Shown: one piece after another, positions 12,476-25,309 of the stretch | Position numbering within the stretch: the stretch's first letter is position 1 | Layout of the letters: every line of letters starts with the position of its first letter | Source of the DNA: Cucumis sativus | Taxonomy: Eukaryota; Streptophyta; Magnoliopsida; Cucurbitales; Cucurbitaceae | Assembly (NCBI RefSeq): GCF_000004075.3 | Contig: NW_022279522.1 | Coordinates: 1-64,000, forward strand | Reading direction: 5' to 3' | Length of the DNA stretch: 64,000 nucleotides | The notes under the pieces: generated by a model | Databases searched by the model: none | What the model was told of the DNA's origin: nothing | What the model saw: only the letters and a program-made list of their open reading frames with translations | Translations under genes and position numbers: made by a program

Positions 12476-13540
12476 AAATCACAACGAAGATATAAATCGC
12501 AAGGACGTCTATGGAATTTGTGAAAAAATAATCTCGCATCATGGACTTTTCTTATTTTGTTATACGAACCATAAATATTTTGGATTTTTCTACATTTATG
12601 TAAATTACTCTTAAATTAATCTAATTAATATTTAATTGGAAATCACCGCCACTTGGATATAGGAATACGGGAGCATCCCACATTCTCTAAATAACACCCA
12701 CATATGGAAGTTATTATCTTAATTTAAATTAATGATCACAAATAGCAAAAAAGTTAAAACTATTTACAAAATATAGCAAAAAATTGAAACTATTTACAAA
12801 AAGACTCAAATGTGCTATAGAGAATTTAATTATTATGCTAATTAGTTTCAATTTAATTAGTATATTTGAAAATTCCACTTAAATTTGATTAACACTAAAA
12901 TAATTAGTTAATATATATAATAATTATTTAAATCACATTTAAATGAATATCTCTCACATAACCAATAGTTTTAATTTAATTAAATAGAATTAAACTAAAT
13001 TATTAATTAATTCTTCAATTATTTAATTTCTAAATTAAATATTTTATATTTGATTTAATATAGATTTGAATCATACTCATATATGAATTTCTCTCATAAC
13101 CTATTGTTTGAATTTGTATCATATACGTATTAAATTTTAATCTATAGTTTTATTACAAATTTAATTCATATTAAATTAATATTTGAACTCATTCAAATAT
13201 TTATTATTTCATAAATTAATTTTAAATCATATACAAAATTAAATTTATATAATAAAGTTCAATTAAAAGATAAATTTTATATTATAATATATCACCATAC
13301 ATTATACTAATTTTCAAAATAAATATGAACATTTCAAATTACAGTCAATATGTAATAACCTTAATACCCTTTACATACTAGGAAGGGACCTAATAAATTT
13401 ACATTTCAAAGTGAAATCAATTTATTTACTTTAGTTGTCGTATTATCCTTAAGAGCACCTCATGCCTCCATATCAATAATCATTTTATCTCATTGCAACA
13501 ATCACCCATATAAATATTGAATCAACATATGGTTCTGTAC
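12476..13540. other. very AT-rich intergenic DNA
   Basis: Long runs of AATTTAATT-type sequence, strongest at 12,700-13,330, with no gene. It may be part of the same decayed retroelement as the neighbouring gag scrap. Confidence 0.45.
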
Positions 13541-13549
13541 CTAATGATG

Positions 13550-13830
13550 AAAAACTTGGCACTGAGCCAAGTATCTCCCCCAATAATCGTAAAGTGATTC
13601 ATCCTTTCCTTGTGTGATGCCATAGATTTTCTTCCTCACACTAGTAGCATAAAAGGTTGAAAAGAACTTTTCCAAATATTGTCTCTACATCTACTCCCAT
13701 GAAATAATGCTCCCTGGTGACAAGTAATAGAGCTAATCTTTCACTTCTTCGTGTTACGAGAAGGGAAAAGCTCTCATGTTCGTCTCCTCAAGGGTTATAA
13801 TGTGAGGACTCATTCCATTGCAAACAATAT
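13550..13830 (-). pseudogene. gag remnant of a Tat/Athila/Ogre-type gypsy element
   Basis: On the minus strand the translation gives AFPFS, then (after stops) LYYLSPGSIISWE, then EKFFSTFYATSVRKKIYGIT and ESLYDYWGRYLAQC. This order is that of the Retrotrans_gag domain in the Athila/Tat branch. Several nonsense codons show it is dead. The CACTA element begins about 110 bp to the right. Confidence 0.6.
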
Positions 13831-13940
13831 GGGGCTCGACTATCGAGAATGGACTATATAACGACTGAACCCTAAGTGGAAGTCCATAAGTTCACTTTAG
13901 CAGTTAGCTAAATGAAAATCTACTTATAATATGGAGCAAA

Positions 13941-14290
13941 CACTAGAAGAAATTTGCTCTTTATTGTTGTCAGTTTAGAACCGACATTAATGGCCTTTGG
14001 TGTCAGTTCGGAATTGACATCTATGCTAGCGTTATTAAAGGCCTTTAATGTCATTTTTGCTTTGATGTCAGTTTAAAAATGACATCAAATGCATCATTGA
14101 TGGCCACTGATGTCGGTTTTAAATCAACATTTTTTATGGCGTAATTGTTGACCTTTACTGTCGGTTTTCCTTTAATGTCGTTTTTAAACCGACATCAAAG
14201 CCTTGTTTGTTTTTTAATTTATTTATTTTAATTATTTTTCATGGTGTCGAAATCGACATTATTTGTTACGAATTACGACATGAAATGTTC
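13941..14290. repeat. CACTA left end with subterminal motifs
   Basis: After CACTAGAAGAAATTTGC come repeated direct and inverted copies of ATGTCGGTTTTAAACCGAC-like motifs, many forming perfect or near-perfect dyads. The whole stretch is an inverted copy of 34,520-34,855, the end of the second CACTA copy. In known CACTA elements such subterminal motifs bind the TNPA-type protein; here that role is inferred. Confidence 0.85.
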
Positions 14291-14329
14291 GTCATCGAAT
14301 ATTAAAAAAATATAAAAAATAATTGTTGC

Positions 14330-14960
14330 ATGATTGCTAGCTGTCTACCACTCCATGGCAAACCTTATATATTACTTCCATATTTCACCTGCAAGGCAGA
14401 AGATCAACACCTACAAAACAAGCATACACTTCCACACATCCAATGGCAAACTAATACTATTTCTAGCTATATAGAATTCAAACCTACAAAACCAGCACAT
14501 ACACTTCCACACTTCGATGCAAACTAATAATATTTCTAGCTACAGAATTCAACACCTAAAAACCCAACATATATACATTTTTCCACACTTCCATAGCAAA
14601 CCAATATTTCCATTTCACCTACAAGGAAGAAGATCAACACCTACAAAACAAGCATACACTTCCACACATCCAATGGCAAACTAATACTATTTCTAGCTAT
14701 AGAATTCAACATGTAAGAAACCTACAAAACCAACACATACATTTCCACACTTCCATGGCAAACCAATATTTCCATTTCACCTACAAGGAAGATCAACCCC
14801 TACAAAACCAGCATACACTTCCACACATCCAATGGCAAACTAATACTATTTCTAGCTATAGAATTCAACATGGTAAGAGGCCACAAAACCAGCACATACA
14901 CTTCCACACTTCCATGGAAAACTACAAAAATACACTTTTCCACACTTTCATAATACTACA
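14330..14960. repeat. minisatellite inside the CACTA element
   Basis: Phrases CTTCCACACATCCAATGGC, AATACTATTTCTAGCTAT and CTACAAAACCAGCACATACA recur in order near 14,430, 14,660 and 14,820, with spacing of about 160-230 bp. It lies between the left end and the Ulp1-like gene's 3' end. Confidence 0.8.
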
Positions 14961-15243
14961 AAAATACACATATCAATCAAGTAAATAATATGTAAAGTAT
15001 TAAAGTATGTGTACAACAAATTCCTCCACTAATACACACTTTCCACATAGTACTACAACAAATACACTCTAAAGTCAACACCTAAAACACTACAATACAA
15101 CACTTATTCATAAACTACTACAAGCAGAAAACCTCAAAATTAAAGTATGTACAACAAGTAGTACTAGAATCTCGTAGCTTATATATTAAAACAATTAGTA
15201 TTAGTACTAGTAACTTATATACTACAAAAAAAAGTGTAAAAGC

Positions 15244-16841
15244 TTACACAAATCGGCTAACAAAGCTTGCATATTTTGTTCGAATCTCGTCAATCTCCTC
15301 TTGCGTATATGCACTTTTTTGTATTAAACTACGTAAAAAGAAAGGTATGAAAAGAATAAGTTTAGATAATTTATGTAATTTGTAACATATAAAAAGTGAA
15401 AGTAGAAACTTACAAGGCTAGTGATGGGAGTACTAGAAATATGCACGATTTCATGTATATACTTTTGGACATAATACCCACACCCAACCGAATCCAATTG
15501 ACGAGGACACTGCATGTATATAAATTACATACAAATTATTCTTATGTTTCATTGAAAATAATTATGTGTCAATGCAAATTACCTTTATAGGTTTCCATTT
15601 CGGATTTGACCGATCGATAGTGTTGTAAATCATGCTTAGCTTGCCATGTTTTTAATCCTCTATACATTTGGAAACATTAGAATTAGAAGACAATGAAGTC
15701 AAATAAGAAGTAAATCATAAGTCACATTTATGACTCCATGGATGTCTTCGTTAACTTTACTTTGAAGAGAGTCCAAAACATAAACACAGTTCTCTCGAAG
15801 ATCGATGACATGCAACATCCAATGAAAACTACAATAAACATCTTCAATGTGAGTATACATTTAACCTCAATGAAAAACATAATAATGTGTTAATCTTATT
15901 TATTTACCCAGTATTATACGGAATTAGAACTATTTGTTCTAAGGTAGCCGCTTCTAACTGGTTGGCAAAATTTCTGGATCGGAGATCACGATCCTTGATA
16001 TGTGATGTTATTTTTGCTTGGTGATAACAAAAAACTTGCTTCCACAATCACATTCATCCCAAAGATATCTAAGTAAAAGCAACCTTAGTTAAAAAGGAAC
16101 AAAATAACTATAGCTATAGTATTGGACATAAAGATGAGTAAAAGATGTTTACTTACGTAATGTATGCTAGGATGCACATATAGCCTATTTCTACCATGCC
16201 GCAATAATGGAGCAAGTCCTAACGAGCTAAATAAATGAATTTGTTTTTACCGAATATTAGCTTGTTCATTAGGATGCGAACCATATCTACATCCTTCATA
16301 TTGTTCACGACATGTCCATATAAGAGCTTAATGGTTCCATTAACATTTATGTAATTTGAAGAATACAGAACATCCTTTGGGGTTGAATGCTCCAAGCACA
16401 AACAAAATAATATCGAAACCTAAAATACAATCACAAATAAATATCAAAGCTTCAATAGCACATAAACAAGTCAACGAGGTCATTCAACAATATTACCTAA
16501 TGCTTGATTTAAAGTCTCTATCTTGCCCTTCACTGGAATAGGTAAACTACAATCTCCTCCTGTGAGCAAGTCCACCAAGATTTTAACATTGGGACCACCA
16601 TTGCTATCATCAAGTACGGTTGCAATTGCAACAATATTATTAATCATTCCTATAGCCAATTTGCACGGTGTTTACTTTACAAGTATTCAAAGCATCATTA
16701 AGAACAATTTATCCTATAAACATTAAAATTTTAAAAGTGACAACAAAGTTAATTACCTTCACTTCTTCGTTCATAGGTGTGTTGCCCAAATCCTCATCGG
16801 CATAGAGATCTATGTTAACACTTCTGATGGACGATCTCAAG
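15244..16841 (-). pseudogene. CACTA-encoded Ulp1-like (C48) cysteine peptidase, 3' part
   Basis: Exons on the minus strand, in order: RSSIRSVNIDLYADEDLGN (about 16,830-16,760); KLAIGMINNIVAIATVLDD onward (about 16,700-16,510); a diverged middle with GMVEIGYMCILAYIT; FHWMLHVIDLRENCVYVLDS (His codon at 15,822-15,824, Asp in LDS); then CPRQLDSVGCGYYVQKYIHE with the Cys at 15,480-15,482; and a last exon ending YASFVSRFV at TAA 15,244-15,246. His, Asp and Cys of the Ulp1/SENP-type triad are all present. Fusion of a Ulp1-like domain to CACTA proteins is known in plants. An in-frame TAG (around 16,226) and frame changes mark decay. The 5' part of the gene lies beyond the gypsy insert at 25,310 and up. 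Confidence 0.8.
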
Positions 16842-16847
16842 TGATTA

Positions 16848-19334
16848 TGTAACGACCCAACTTTTCTAAGTAAGTCGAGGTCGTTAATTTTTAACAAATA
16901 AAAGACTTTGATTAATATAAAACAAAACGTAAGCAATTTAAAAAAAACATCTTCAAGTCAGGCCTGATTTTTAAACATTCAATAAAACATAAAATAATAC
17001 TATTTACAACAAACGTTTGGAAACTAAATTTCAATTCATCTTAAACCTCACAAGAACCCATAAGCGGAAGCAAAAACACGTTTCTTATGGCATCACGCTT
17101 CCTTCCTGCCCCTCGCCGGTTTCTTACTACCTTTGCCTGAAAATTAAACATAAGAAGGGTGAGTATTTAAATACTCAGTAAGAGACCCTCTACTGGTCCC
17201 GTCAGGGGAAAATAAATTATTAACGATCTATTGGGACACCCTGTACAGTCACAGTCTTGTGATCCCGTAGGATACACATCTCAGTCTAACGCCCCGAGGG
17301 ACGTACATATCAGTCTAGTGTTCTGCAGAAACACATATCAGTCTAATGCTCCCGAAGGTGCAAAATAAATTGGTGATCCCGTGGGACACCTACAAGGTAC
17401 ACATCCCAATAAATCTAACAATTTTCCCCTCATTCCATTCAATCCATCCTTCAGTTGCTTCAAAACATAAAATTGTTTCTCTCAACGTCCTAACAGTCAA
17501 CTTACTTTACTTTAGTCATCTGTCCGTCAATAATATACTAATACGCCAGTCAATCAACTATACAGTCAATACACCCCTCAGTTCACCAGCACACAATCAT
17601 ACTTTAGCGTAATCGTACACCCAATCTAAACGAGAATCACAAGTTCATATCTACATCTCATACCAACACAATCTACAATCTTCGTCATGTCCACATACAC
17701 ACACTTATATATATCTTCCATGACATTCACGATATACATTCGACGTTATGTCTACTTCAATTCACATGCATTCATATATATTTTCAGTCAAACCACAGTA
17801 TACATTCAACACACATACAGTTCACAATCACAATTGAGCCCAGTAGAAAATCCCTTACCTCAAAGTTAGGGAAGCTCCTTAATCAACTAACGTCCTCGAA
17901 ACAATCCTAAGCATAACAACACAAAATTCAATTACTTTCACGATACATATTCCACTTATTTTCCTCAACGTAAGTTTCAACTCACCAATATAATGGCGAA
18001 CTGAACCTTCAACAATTCACAATCTGGTTGTGAATGTAAGGGAGCCTAACGTTTCTCCCAACACCTCAACGCACGACTCGAACTCGCAGCAAAATCCTAA
18101 GTGTGGGTCGGTTAGCGGTCGGCCAAAGGGAACGTGGCGGCTGGGCTTCACGGATGGAGACCGTCGCGAACAGACCGCGAATCTGAACAGTTACAGCAAA
18201 TCTGAACGGTTACAGCAACTAGTCGGCCGACGTCGATAGCAGATGGAGCGGCGGTTGTGAGCGGGGAGCGTGGTCGACGAAGACAGAATCGGCGATGGAG
18301 ACGGCAGATCGGCGCGCGGGACGACTGCTGCAAGGTTGCTTCGCGAACCGGAGATGGCGGCCGACGGTTGCAGACGGAGAGGCTGCAGCGGCGGCTGGGT
18401 ATGGTAGAAAAGAAAGAGAAACGGAAGAAGAGAAGTTTGGGGTGGCCAGCCGTAGAAAACGAAAAGAAAAGAGGAAGAAAAAGAAGAAAGAAAAGAGAAA
18501 GGAAAAGAGAAGGAAGAAAAGAGATGGTTGTGGTCGTAGGTTGAACAGGAAGAGAAAGAAAGAAGATGAATAGGAAAAGAGAAAAATAAAATAAAATATT
18601 ATAAGTATATTTTTTTCTTTCTTTTTCCTTTCTTTTATTATTATTCTTTTTTCTTAAAAAAGAATTATTAATAATAATAATATAATTATAATATATTATT
18701 ATTACTTTTCTGTTTCCTTTACTTTTCCTCTTCCCAAAACAAACATTCTCTCTCTTCATTAAATACTATCAATTCCAACTTTTTATCCCTTCTTTAAAAT
18801 AACAAAATTTTAGATTATTCAAACTAATTATATTATTTCCAATAATATAATTTTCTCATCCTTCCATAACATCAAACACATATATCTATACTCAAAATCC
18901 TAAAATAAATTACCAAGATCATTCTCTTTTATTCATCCATAACAATATAAAAAAAATCAATTTTCATAATTAATTAGATATTCTTCCATAAATATTCAAT
19001 TAATTATAATCTTCACAAAACAAACAAATCTCTTAATTTATCTAAAATAACACAAATAATTCCAACTTAAATTCAATTCCATTAAGACAAATAACACAAA
19101 TAATCCTAAAATAAATTACCAAGATCATTCTCTTTTATTCATCCATAACAATATAAAAAAAATCAATTTTCATAATTAATTAGATATTCTTCCATAAATA
19201 TTCAATTAATTATAATCTTCACAAAACAAACAAATCTCTTAATTTATCTAAAATAACACAAATAATTCCAACTTAAATTCAATTCCATTAAGATAAATTA
19301 AATTTAAAATTACCTTAAATTTTGGGATGTTACA
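16848..19334 (-). repeat. 3' LTR of nested gypsy element (2,487 bp)
   Basis: On the plus strand it begins TGTAACGACCC and ends GGGATGTTACA, inverted ends TGTAAC/GTTACA. It contains a GC-rich purine-biased tract (18,100-18,560), an AT-rich stretch, and a set of short repeats around 17,270-17,350 (ACACATATCAGTCTAATGC-like). It is 203 bp longer than its partner because of one internal tandem duplication. Confidence 0.93.
18895..19306. repeat. 206-bp tandem duplication unique to the left LTR
   Basis: The stretch starting CCTAAAATAAATTACCAAG at 18,899 restarts at 19,105. The right LTR carries the stretch once (about 25,073-25,270). The extra copy therefore arose after insertion, or in the parent LTR on the 3' side only. 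Confidence 0.9.
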
Positions 19335-19335
19335 A

Positions 19336-19349
19336 TCTTCCCTCCTTTT
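19336..19349 (-). other. polypurine tract of nested gypsy element
   Basis: On the minus strand AAAAGGAGGGAAGA lies directly before the 3' LTR. It would prime plus-strand DNA synthesis. Confidence 0.75.
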
Positions 19350-19433
19350 AGAAACTTTCGTCCTCGAAAGTACTAATCCTCAACAACTCTATAATATCCC
19401 TGGGTAATGAGCTCTCATATCATCTTCTCGTTC

Positions 19434-22400
19434 TCATGTCGCTTCTTTAACTCGATGATTCTGCCACAATACTTTTACTAATGAAATTCCTCTATTACGA
19501 AGCATCATCACTTCTCTAACCAGAATCTCAACTGGTTGCACCACATAGCTCAAATTCTCGTCAATCTCTAGTGGTTCATAGTCCACTACATGAGATGGAT
19601 CTGCCACATACTTTCTCAACATCGAAACATGGAAAACATTATGAATTGCAGAGAGAAATGGAGAGAGAAATGGTGGTAATGCTAAACGATATGCCACAAC
19701 ACCAATTCTCTTTAAAATCTCAAACGGTCCAACAAAACGAGGACTTAACTTCCCTTTCTTCTCAAAATGCATAACATCCTTCATAGTTGCTACCTGCAAG
19801 AACACCTTATCTCCCACATCAAACTCAAGGTTCTTTCACCTCAGATATGCATAACTTTTTTTTTTCTACTTTGCGTTGTTTGCATACGTACTCTAATATT
19901 CTGAATAAACTCATTAGTAGACTAAACCAACTCATAACCCATCAATCTCTGTTCACCAACCTCATTCCAACAAACAGAAGTTCTACAACATTTACCATAC
20001 AAAGCTTCAAACGGTGTCATGCCAATGGTAACCTGAAAACTGTTATTATAAGCAAACTCCATCAAATGTAAGTGAGAGTCCCAACTACCTAGAAACTCTA
20101 GAACACAAGCTCGTAGCATATCCTCTAAAACTTGGTTCAAACGTTCAGTTTGGCCATCAGTCTGTGGGTGAAAGGTTGTACTAGAAATCTAACCTCGTTC
20201 CCATGGCAGTCTAAAGTCCCTTCCAAAACTTGGAAGTAAAAAGTGCATCTCTGTTAGAGACAATCAATACGGGCACTCCATGTAGTCTCACAATCTCAAT
20301 CAAATATAATTATGCTCATTTACTAGTAGTATAAGTGGAATTTTTTTTTTTGAAATGAAATCTGTCGATTTCATAAGCCTATCGACAATAACCCAAATCA
20401 CTGTGTAACCCTTCAGGGTTTTAGGCAATTATATAATAAAATCCATAGATACATTCTCCCACTTCCACTCTAATATACTCAAAGGTTGCAACAAACCTGT
20501 TGGTTTCTATCTTGGTGCTTTAACCTGCTAGCACACCAAGCACTTACTAACAAGATCTTCCATTTCTCTCTTCATATTACGCTAGTAACAAACTCTTTTC
20601 AGATCCGGATACATTTTTGTGCTACTTGGATGCATGAGAAATGGGGAACTATGAGTCTCAACCAATAACCTTGTCTTAATTGCATTTTCTGTTGGCTCAC
20701 ATAATTCTCTCTCAAACATAAGTTCATCATCAAAGGATATGGAAAACTCCTTAACTTGCCCTACTTCTACTAGGCAATGCTTCTCAATCAAACAAGGATC
20801 AATGAATTGAACCACAAGAATTCTTTGTCTCAAGATCGGATGTACTGACAACTGAGCTAACTGTGAGGTGACTTCCCCCACTAAAACTACAATCTCAGCT
20901 CTCTCGTGGTTTTTGTCTAATGAAACCTGTCTGGTAATAAGTGCTGTCAAAATGTGATACTTTTCTACGAAGAGCACCAACTTCCACATTCGCCTTACCT
21001 AGATGGTACAAAATCTCACAATCATAGTCATTTACTAACTGAAACCATCTTTGCTATCTCATACTCAACTTCTTTTGAGTGAAAAAGTATTTTATACTCT
21101 TTTGGTTAGAAAATATCTATATCTTTTCATCATACATATAGTGCCTTCAAATCATTAATGTAAAAACCACAACTGTCAATTCCATATCATAAGTTGGACA
21201 ATTTTCCTCATGACTCTTCAACTGACGAGGAGTACAAGCAACTACTTTAACTTGTTGAATCATAATACCTTTTAAACTTTCCTAAAAGCATCACTATAAA
21301 TTACGAAACTTTTTGAACCATCATGTACGGTAAGCACGGGAGTTGTACAAGCTTCTGCTTAAGATCCTGAACACTATCCTCGTAGGCTTTGTCCCAAACA
21401 AACAGAGTCCCTTTTCTTAGTTAACTGAGTCAAAGGAGTAGCTATACGAGAAAATTCTTATACAAACCGTTAGTAATAACCTGCTGAACCCAAAAATACT
21501 ACGAACCTCACTGACTATGAAAGGTTGAGGCCAACTGGTAACGACTTCAATCTTTTATGAGATCCACATAAATGTCATCTCTAGATACCACATGGCTTGG
21601 AAAGATACTTGGCCTCATCCAAAACTCACATTTTGAAAACTTTGCATACAATTTGTTGACTCGAAGAGCCTCTAAAACCATGTTAAATGCTCCTCATGCG
21701 CTGTCTCTATTTTGGAATAAATTAAGATATCGTCAATAGATACAATCACGAAAGTGTCTAAGAGATCGTTAAACACTTTGTTCATCAAGTCGTAAACATT
21801 GTTTGAGCATTTGCCAACTCAAAAGACATCATAATGAACTCATGATGTCCATATCACGAACGAAAATCTGCCATAGGAATGTCACTGTTCTCTAATCCTC
21901 AACAAGTCATAACCTGAATGTAATTCAATCTTAAAGAACACGGACTTATTGCAGTTGATCAAACAAATCCTCATTCATTGGTAAAAGATATTTATTTTTA
22001 ACCGACACCTTATTCAACTTTCTACAATCAAAACATAAGTGCATCGACCCATCTTTCTTCTTAATAAACAAAAATTGGTGCACCCCAAGATAACATACTT
22101 CGTCGAATGTAGTCCTTGTCAAACATTTCTTTCAATTGCACCTTCAAATCTTTCAACTCTGTTGGGGCCATTTTGTATGAAGCTTTAGACATAGGAACGA
22201 GTCTAACTCTTTCTCAATAGCAAGACCAATTTCTGTTTAGCGCGGTAATCTTAGAAACTCTTCTAGAAAAATATCATAATACTTTTTCACCACTGATTCA
22301 AATAACAAAGAAACATCGACTTCTCTGGTGTCTACCACACTAGTCAAATACAACAGGTACCCTGGTCAAGCAACTTACTAACCTTCATAGCTGGGATAAC

Positions 22401-22990
22401 TTTTAGCGAAATGATAGTTCCAACCTCTTTGTACTTGAAACTAGCCTCTGGAGAAGGATTAGAAACTACATTTTCGCTGAACATTTTATGTTTACATGGT
22501 TAAACTACATTCCAATTTTCAAACTCTAAACTAGTAACTTTTCATTCACGAGAAACTCAAAATTGTTTCTTAAAGTCACATCAAGACAACCATGCTTCAT
22601 CTTCCTTGTTTCTTTTCCAATACCTCCATTCTAAAACCATTTAATGTCTTTCGTATAAACTTGACCCTGTATTTAGTCCTCGTTAAAACCACCTACATAA
22701 CTTATTTTTCTTAGATTTCCAATCACAAAACAGACAATTTTGCTAACAACGTCTTACTTTTCTACTACTCGACCACTCCTTTGAACACCTCTACATGACA
22801 ACATTTTTCCTAAATTTCACCATTAAATCTTTCACCATTAAATCATAACATTCATGTAATTCTAGTTTAACTTACGCAAGGTCATATACATAAACCATAC
22901 ATATAAGCATAAAGCATACCTGACGAGAGACGAAGGGTCGCGTTAGCCATAGGGACACAAAAACATAGACTTACATCGTAAGTCAGTCTA
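19434..22990 (-). pseudogene. degenerate gypsy pol (gag essentially missing)
   Basis: Reading right to left, the reverse transcriptase is visible near 22,100-21,500 ([27 protein letters not shown], the xDD active-site segment). It is followed by an RNase H/integrase linker (20,989-20,582), integrase core pieces with stops (MDFII, VIWVIVDRLMKS) and the integrase tail (20,140-19,922, HLMEFAYNNSFQVTIGMTPF). The C-terminal segment (19,817-19,434) has GKLSPRFVGPFEIL and ALPP, then a chromovirus-type tail VKVLWQNHRVKEAT. Multiple stops and frame changes occur in every domain, and only about 0.8 kb lies between RT and the primer site, too little for gag plus protease. The tail suggests a Del/Tekay-type chromovirus; that clade call is moderate. 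Confidence 0.8.
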
Positions 22991-23006
22991 CAGAACCTAA
23001 AACCTG

Positions 23007-23018
23007 GCTCTGATACCA
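23007..23018 (-). other. primer-binding site of nested gypsy element
   Basis: The minus strand reads TGGTATCAGAGC two bases from the LTR edge, the standard initiator methionine tRNA site. It sets the element's orientation. Confidence 0.92.
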
Positions 23019-23020
23019 AC

Positions 23021-25304
23021 GGTAACGACCCAACTTTTCTAAGTAAGTCGAGGTCGTTAATTTTTAACAAATAAAAGACTTTGATTAATATAAAACAAAA
23101 CGTAAGCAATTTAAAAAAAACATCTTCAAGTCAGGCCTAATTTTTAAACATTCAATAAAACATAAAATAATACTATTTACAACAAACGTTTGTAAACTAA
23201 ATTTCAATTCATCTTAAACCTCACAAGAACCCATAAGCGGAAGCAAAAACACGTTTCCTATGGCATCACACTTCCTTCCTGCCCCTCGCCGGTTTCTTAC
23301 TACCTTTGCCTGAAAATTAAACATAAGAAGGGTGAGTATTTAAATACTCAGTAAGAGACCCTCTACTGGTCCCGTCAGGGGAAAATAAATTATTAACGAT
23401 CTATTGGGACACCCTGTACAGTCACAGTCTTGTGATCCCGTAGGATACACATCTCAGTCTAACGCCCCGAGGGACGTACATATCAGTCTAGTGTTCTGCA
23501 GAAACACATATCAGTCTAATGCTCCCGAAGGTGCAAAATAAATTGGTGATCCCGTGGGACACCTACAAGGTACACATCCCAATAAATCTAACAATTTTCC
23601 CCTCATTCCATTCAATCCATCCTTCAGTTGCTTCAAAACATAAAATTGTTTCTCTCAACGTCCTAACAGTCAACTTACTTTACTTTAGTCATCTGTCCGT
23701 CAATAATATACTAATACGCCAGTCAATCAACTATACAGTCAATACACCCCTCAGTTCACCAGCACACAATCATACTTTAGCGTAATCGTACACCCAATCT
23801 AAACGAGAATCACAAGTTCATATCTACATCTCATACCAACACAATCTACAATCTTCGTCATGTTCACAAACACACACTTATATATATCTTCCATGACATT
23901 CACGATATACATTCGACGTTATGTCTACTTCAATTCACATGCATTCATATATATTTTCAGTCAAACCACAGTATACATTCAACACACATACAGTTCACAA
24001 TCACAATTGAGCCCAGTAGAAAATCTCTTACCTCAAAGTTAGGGAAGCTCCTTAATCAACTAACGTCCTCGAAACAATCCTAAGCATAACAACACAAAAT
24101 TCAATTACTTTCACGATACATATTCCACTTATTTTCCTCAACGTAAGTTTCAACTCACCGATATAATGGCGAACTGAACCTTCAACAATTCACAATCTGG
24201 TTGTGAATGTAAGGGAGCCTAACGTTACTCCCAACACCTCAACGCACGACTCGAACTCGCAGCAAAATCCTAAGTGTGGGTCGGTTAGCGGTCGGCCAAA
24301 GGGAACGTGGCGGCTGGGCTTCACGGATGGAGACCGTCGCGAACAGACCGCGAATCTGAACGGTTACAGCAAATCTGAACGGTTACAGCAACTAGTCGGC
24401 CGACGTCGATAGCAGATGGAGCGGCGGTTGTGAGCGGGGAGCGTGGTCGACGGAGACAGAATCGGCGATGGAGACGGCAGATCGGCGCGCGGGACGACTG
24501 CTGCAAGGTTGCTTCGCGAACCGGAGATGGCGGCCGACGGTTGCAGACGGAGAGGCTGCAGTGACGGCTGGGTATGGTAGAAAAGAAAGAGAAACGGAAG
24601 AAGAGAAATTTGGGGTGGCCGGCCGTAGAAAACAAAAAGAAAAGAGGAAGAAAAAGAAGAAAGAAAAGAGAAAGGAAAAGAGAAGGAAGAGAAGAGATGG
24701 TTGTGGTCGTAGGTTGAACAGGAAGAGAAAGGAAGAAGATGAATAGGAAAAGAGAAAAATAAAATAAAATATTATAAGTATATTTTTTTCTTTCTTTTTC
24801 CTTTCTTTTATTATTATTCTTTTTTCTTAAAAAAGAATTAATAATAATAATAATATAATTATAATATATTATTATTACTTTTCTGTTTCCTTTACTTTTC
24901 CTCTTCCCAAAACAAACATTCTCTCTCTTCATTAAATACTATCAATTCCAACTTTTTATCCCTTCTTTAAAATAACAAAATTTTAGATTATTCAAACTAA
25001 TTATATTATTTCCAATAATATAATTTTCTCATCCTTCCATAACATCAAACACATATATCTATACTCAAAATCCTAAAATAAATTACCAAGATCATTCTCT
25101 TTTATTCATCCATAACAATATAAAAAAAAATCAATTTTCATAATTAATTAGATATTCTTCCATAAATATTCAATTAATTATAATCTTTACAAAACAAACA
25201 AATCTCTTAATTTATCTAAAATAACACCCAAATAATTCCAACTTAAATTCAATTCCATTAAGATAAATTAAATGTAAAATTACCTTAAATTTTGGGATGT
25301 TACA
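23021..25304 (-). repeat. 5' LTR of nested gypsy element (2,284 bp)
   Basis: Matches 16,848-19,334 except for the missing 206-bp duplication and scattered substitutions. Its terminal T is G here (GGTAACGACC instead of TGTAACGACC). It ends TGTTACA at 25,304 and GATTA follows. Confidence 0.93.
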
Positions 25305-25309
25305 GATTA

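Larger units (their letters stand above)
16848..25304 (-). mobile_element. complete Ty3/gypsy LTR retrotransposon, nested in the CACTA element
   Basis: Two LTRs (16,848-19,334 and 23,021-25,304) flank a 3.7-kb centre. GATTA stands immediately left (16,843-16,847) and right (25,305-25,309), a perfect 5-bp target duplication. The primer site lies beside the right LTR on the minus strand and the polypurine tract beside the left one, so the element reads right to left. LTRs are nearly identical (about twenty substitutions by eye over 2.28 kb), pointing to a recent insertion. The centre is far shorter than a full gag-pol and full of stops, so this is a non-autonomous copy moved by proteins supplied elsewhere. 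Confidence 0.93.

Noticed and set aside
18148-18759. 203-codon minus-strand frame present in the left LTR and again at 24,321-24,932
   Set aside because: Its conservation only reflects near-identical LTRs; the protein is low-complexity from purine and A/T tracts with no domain.
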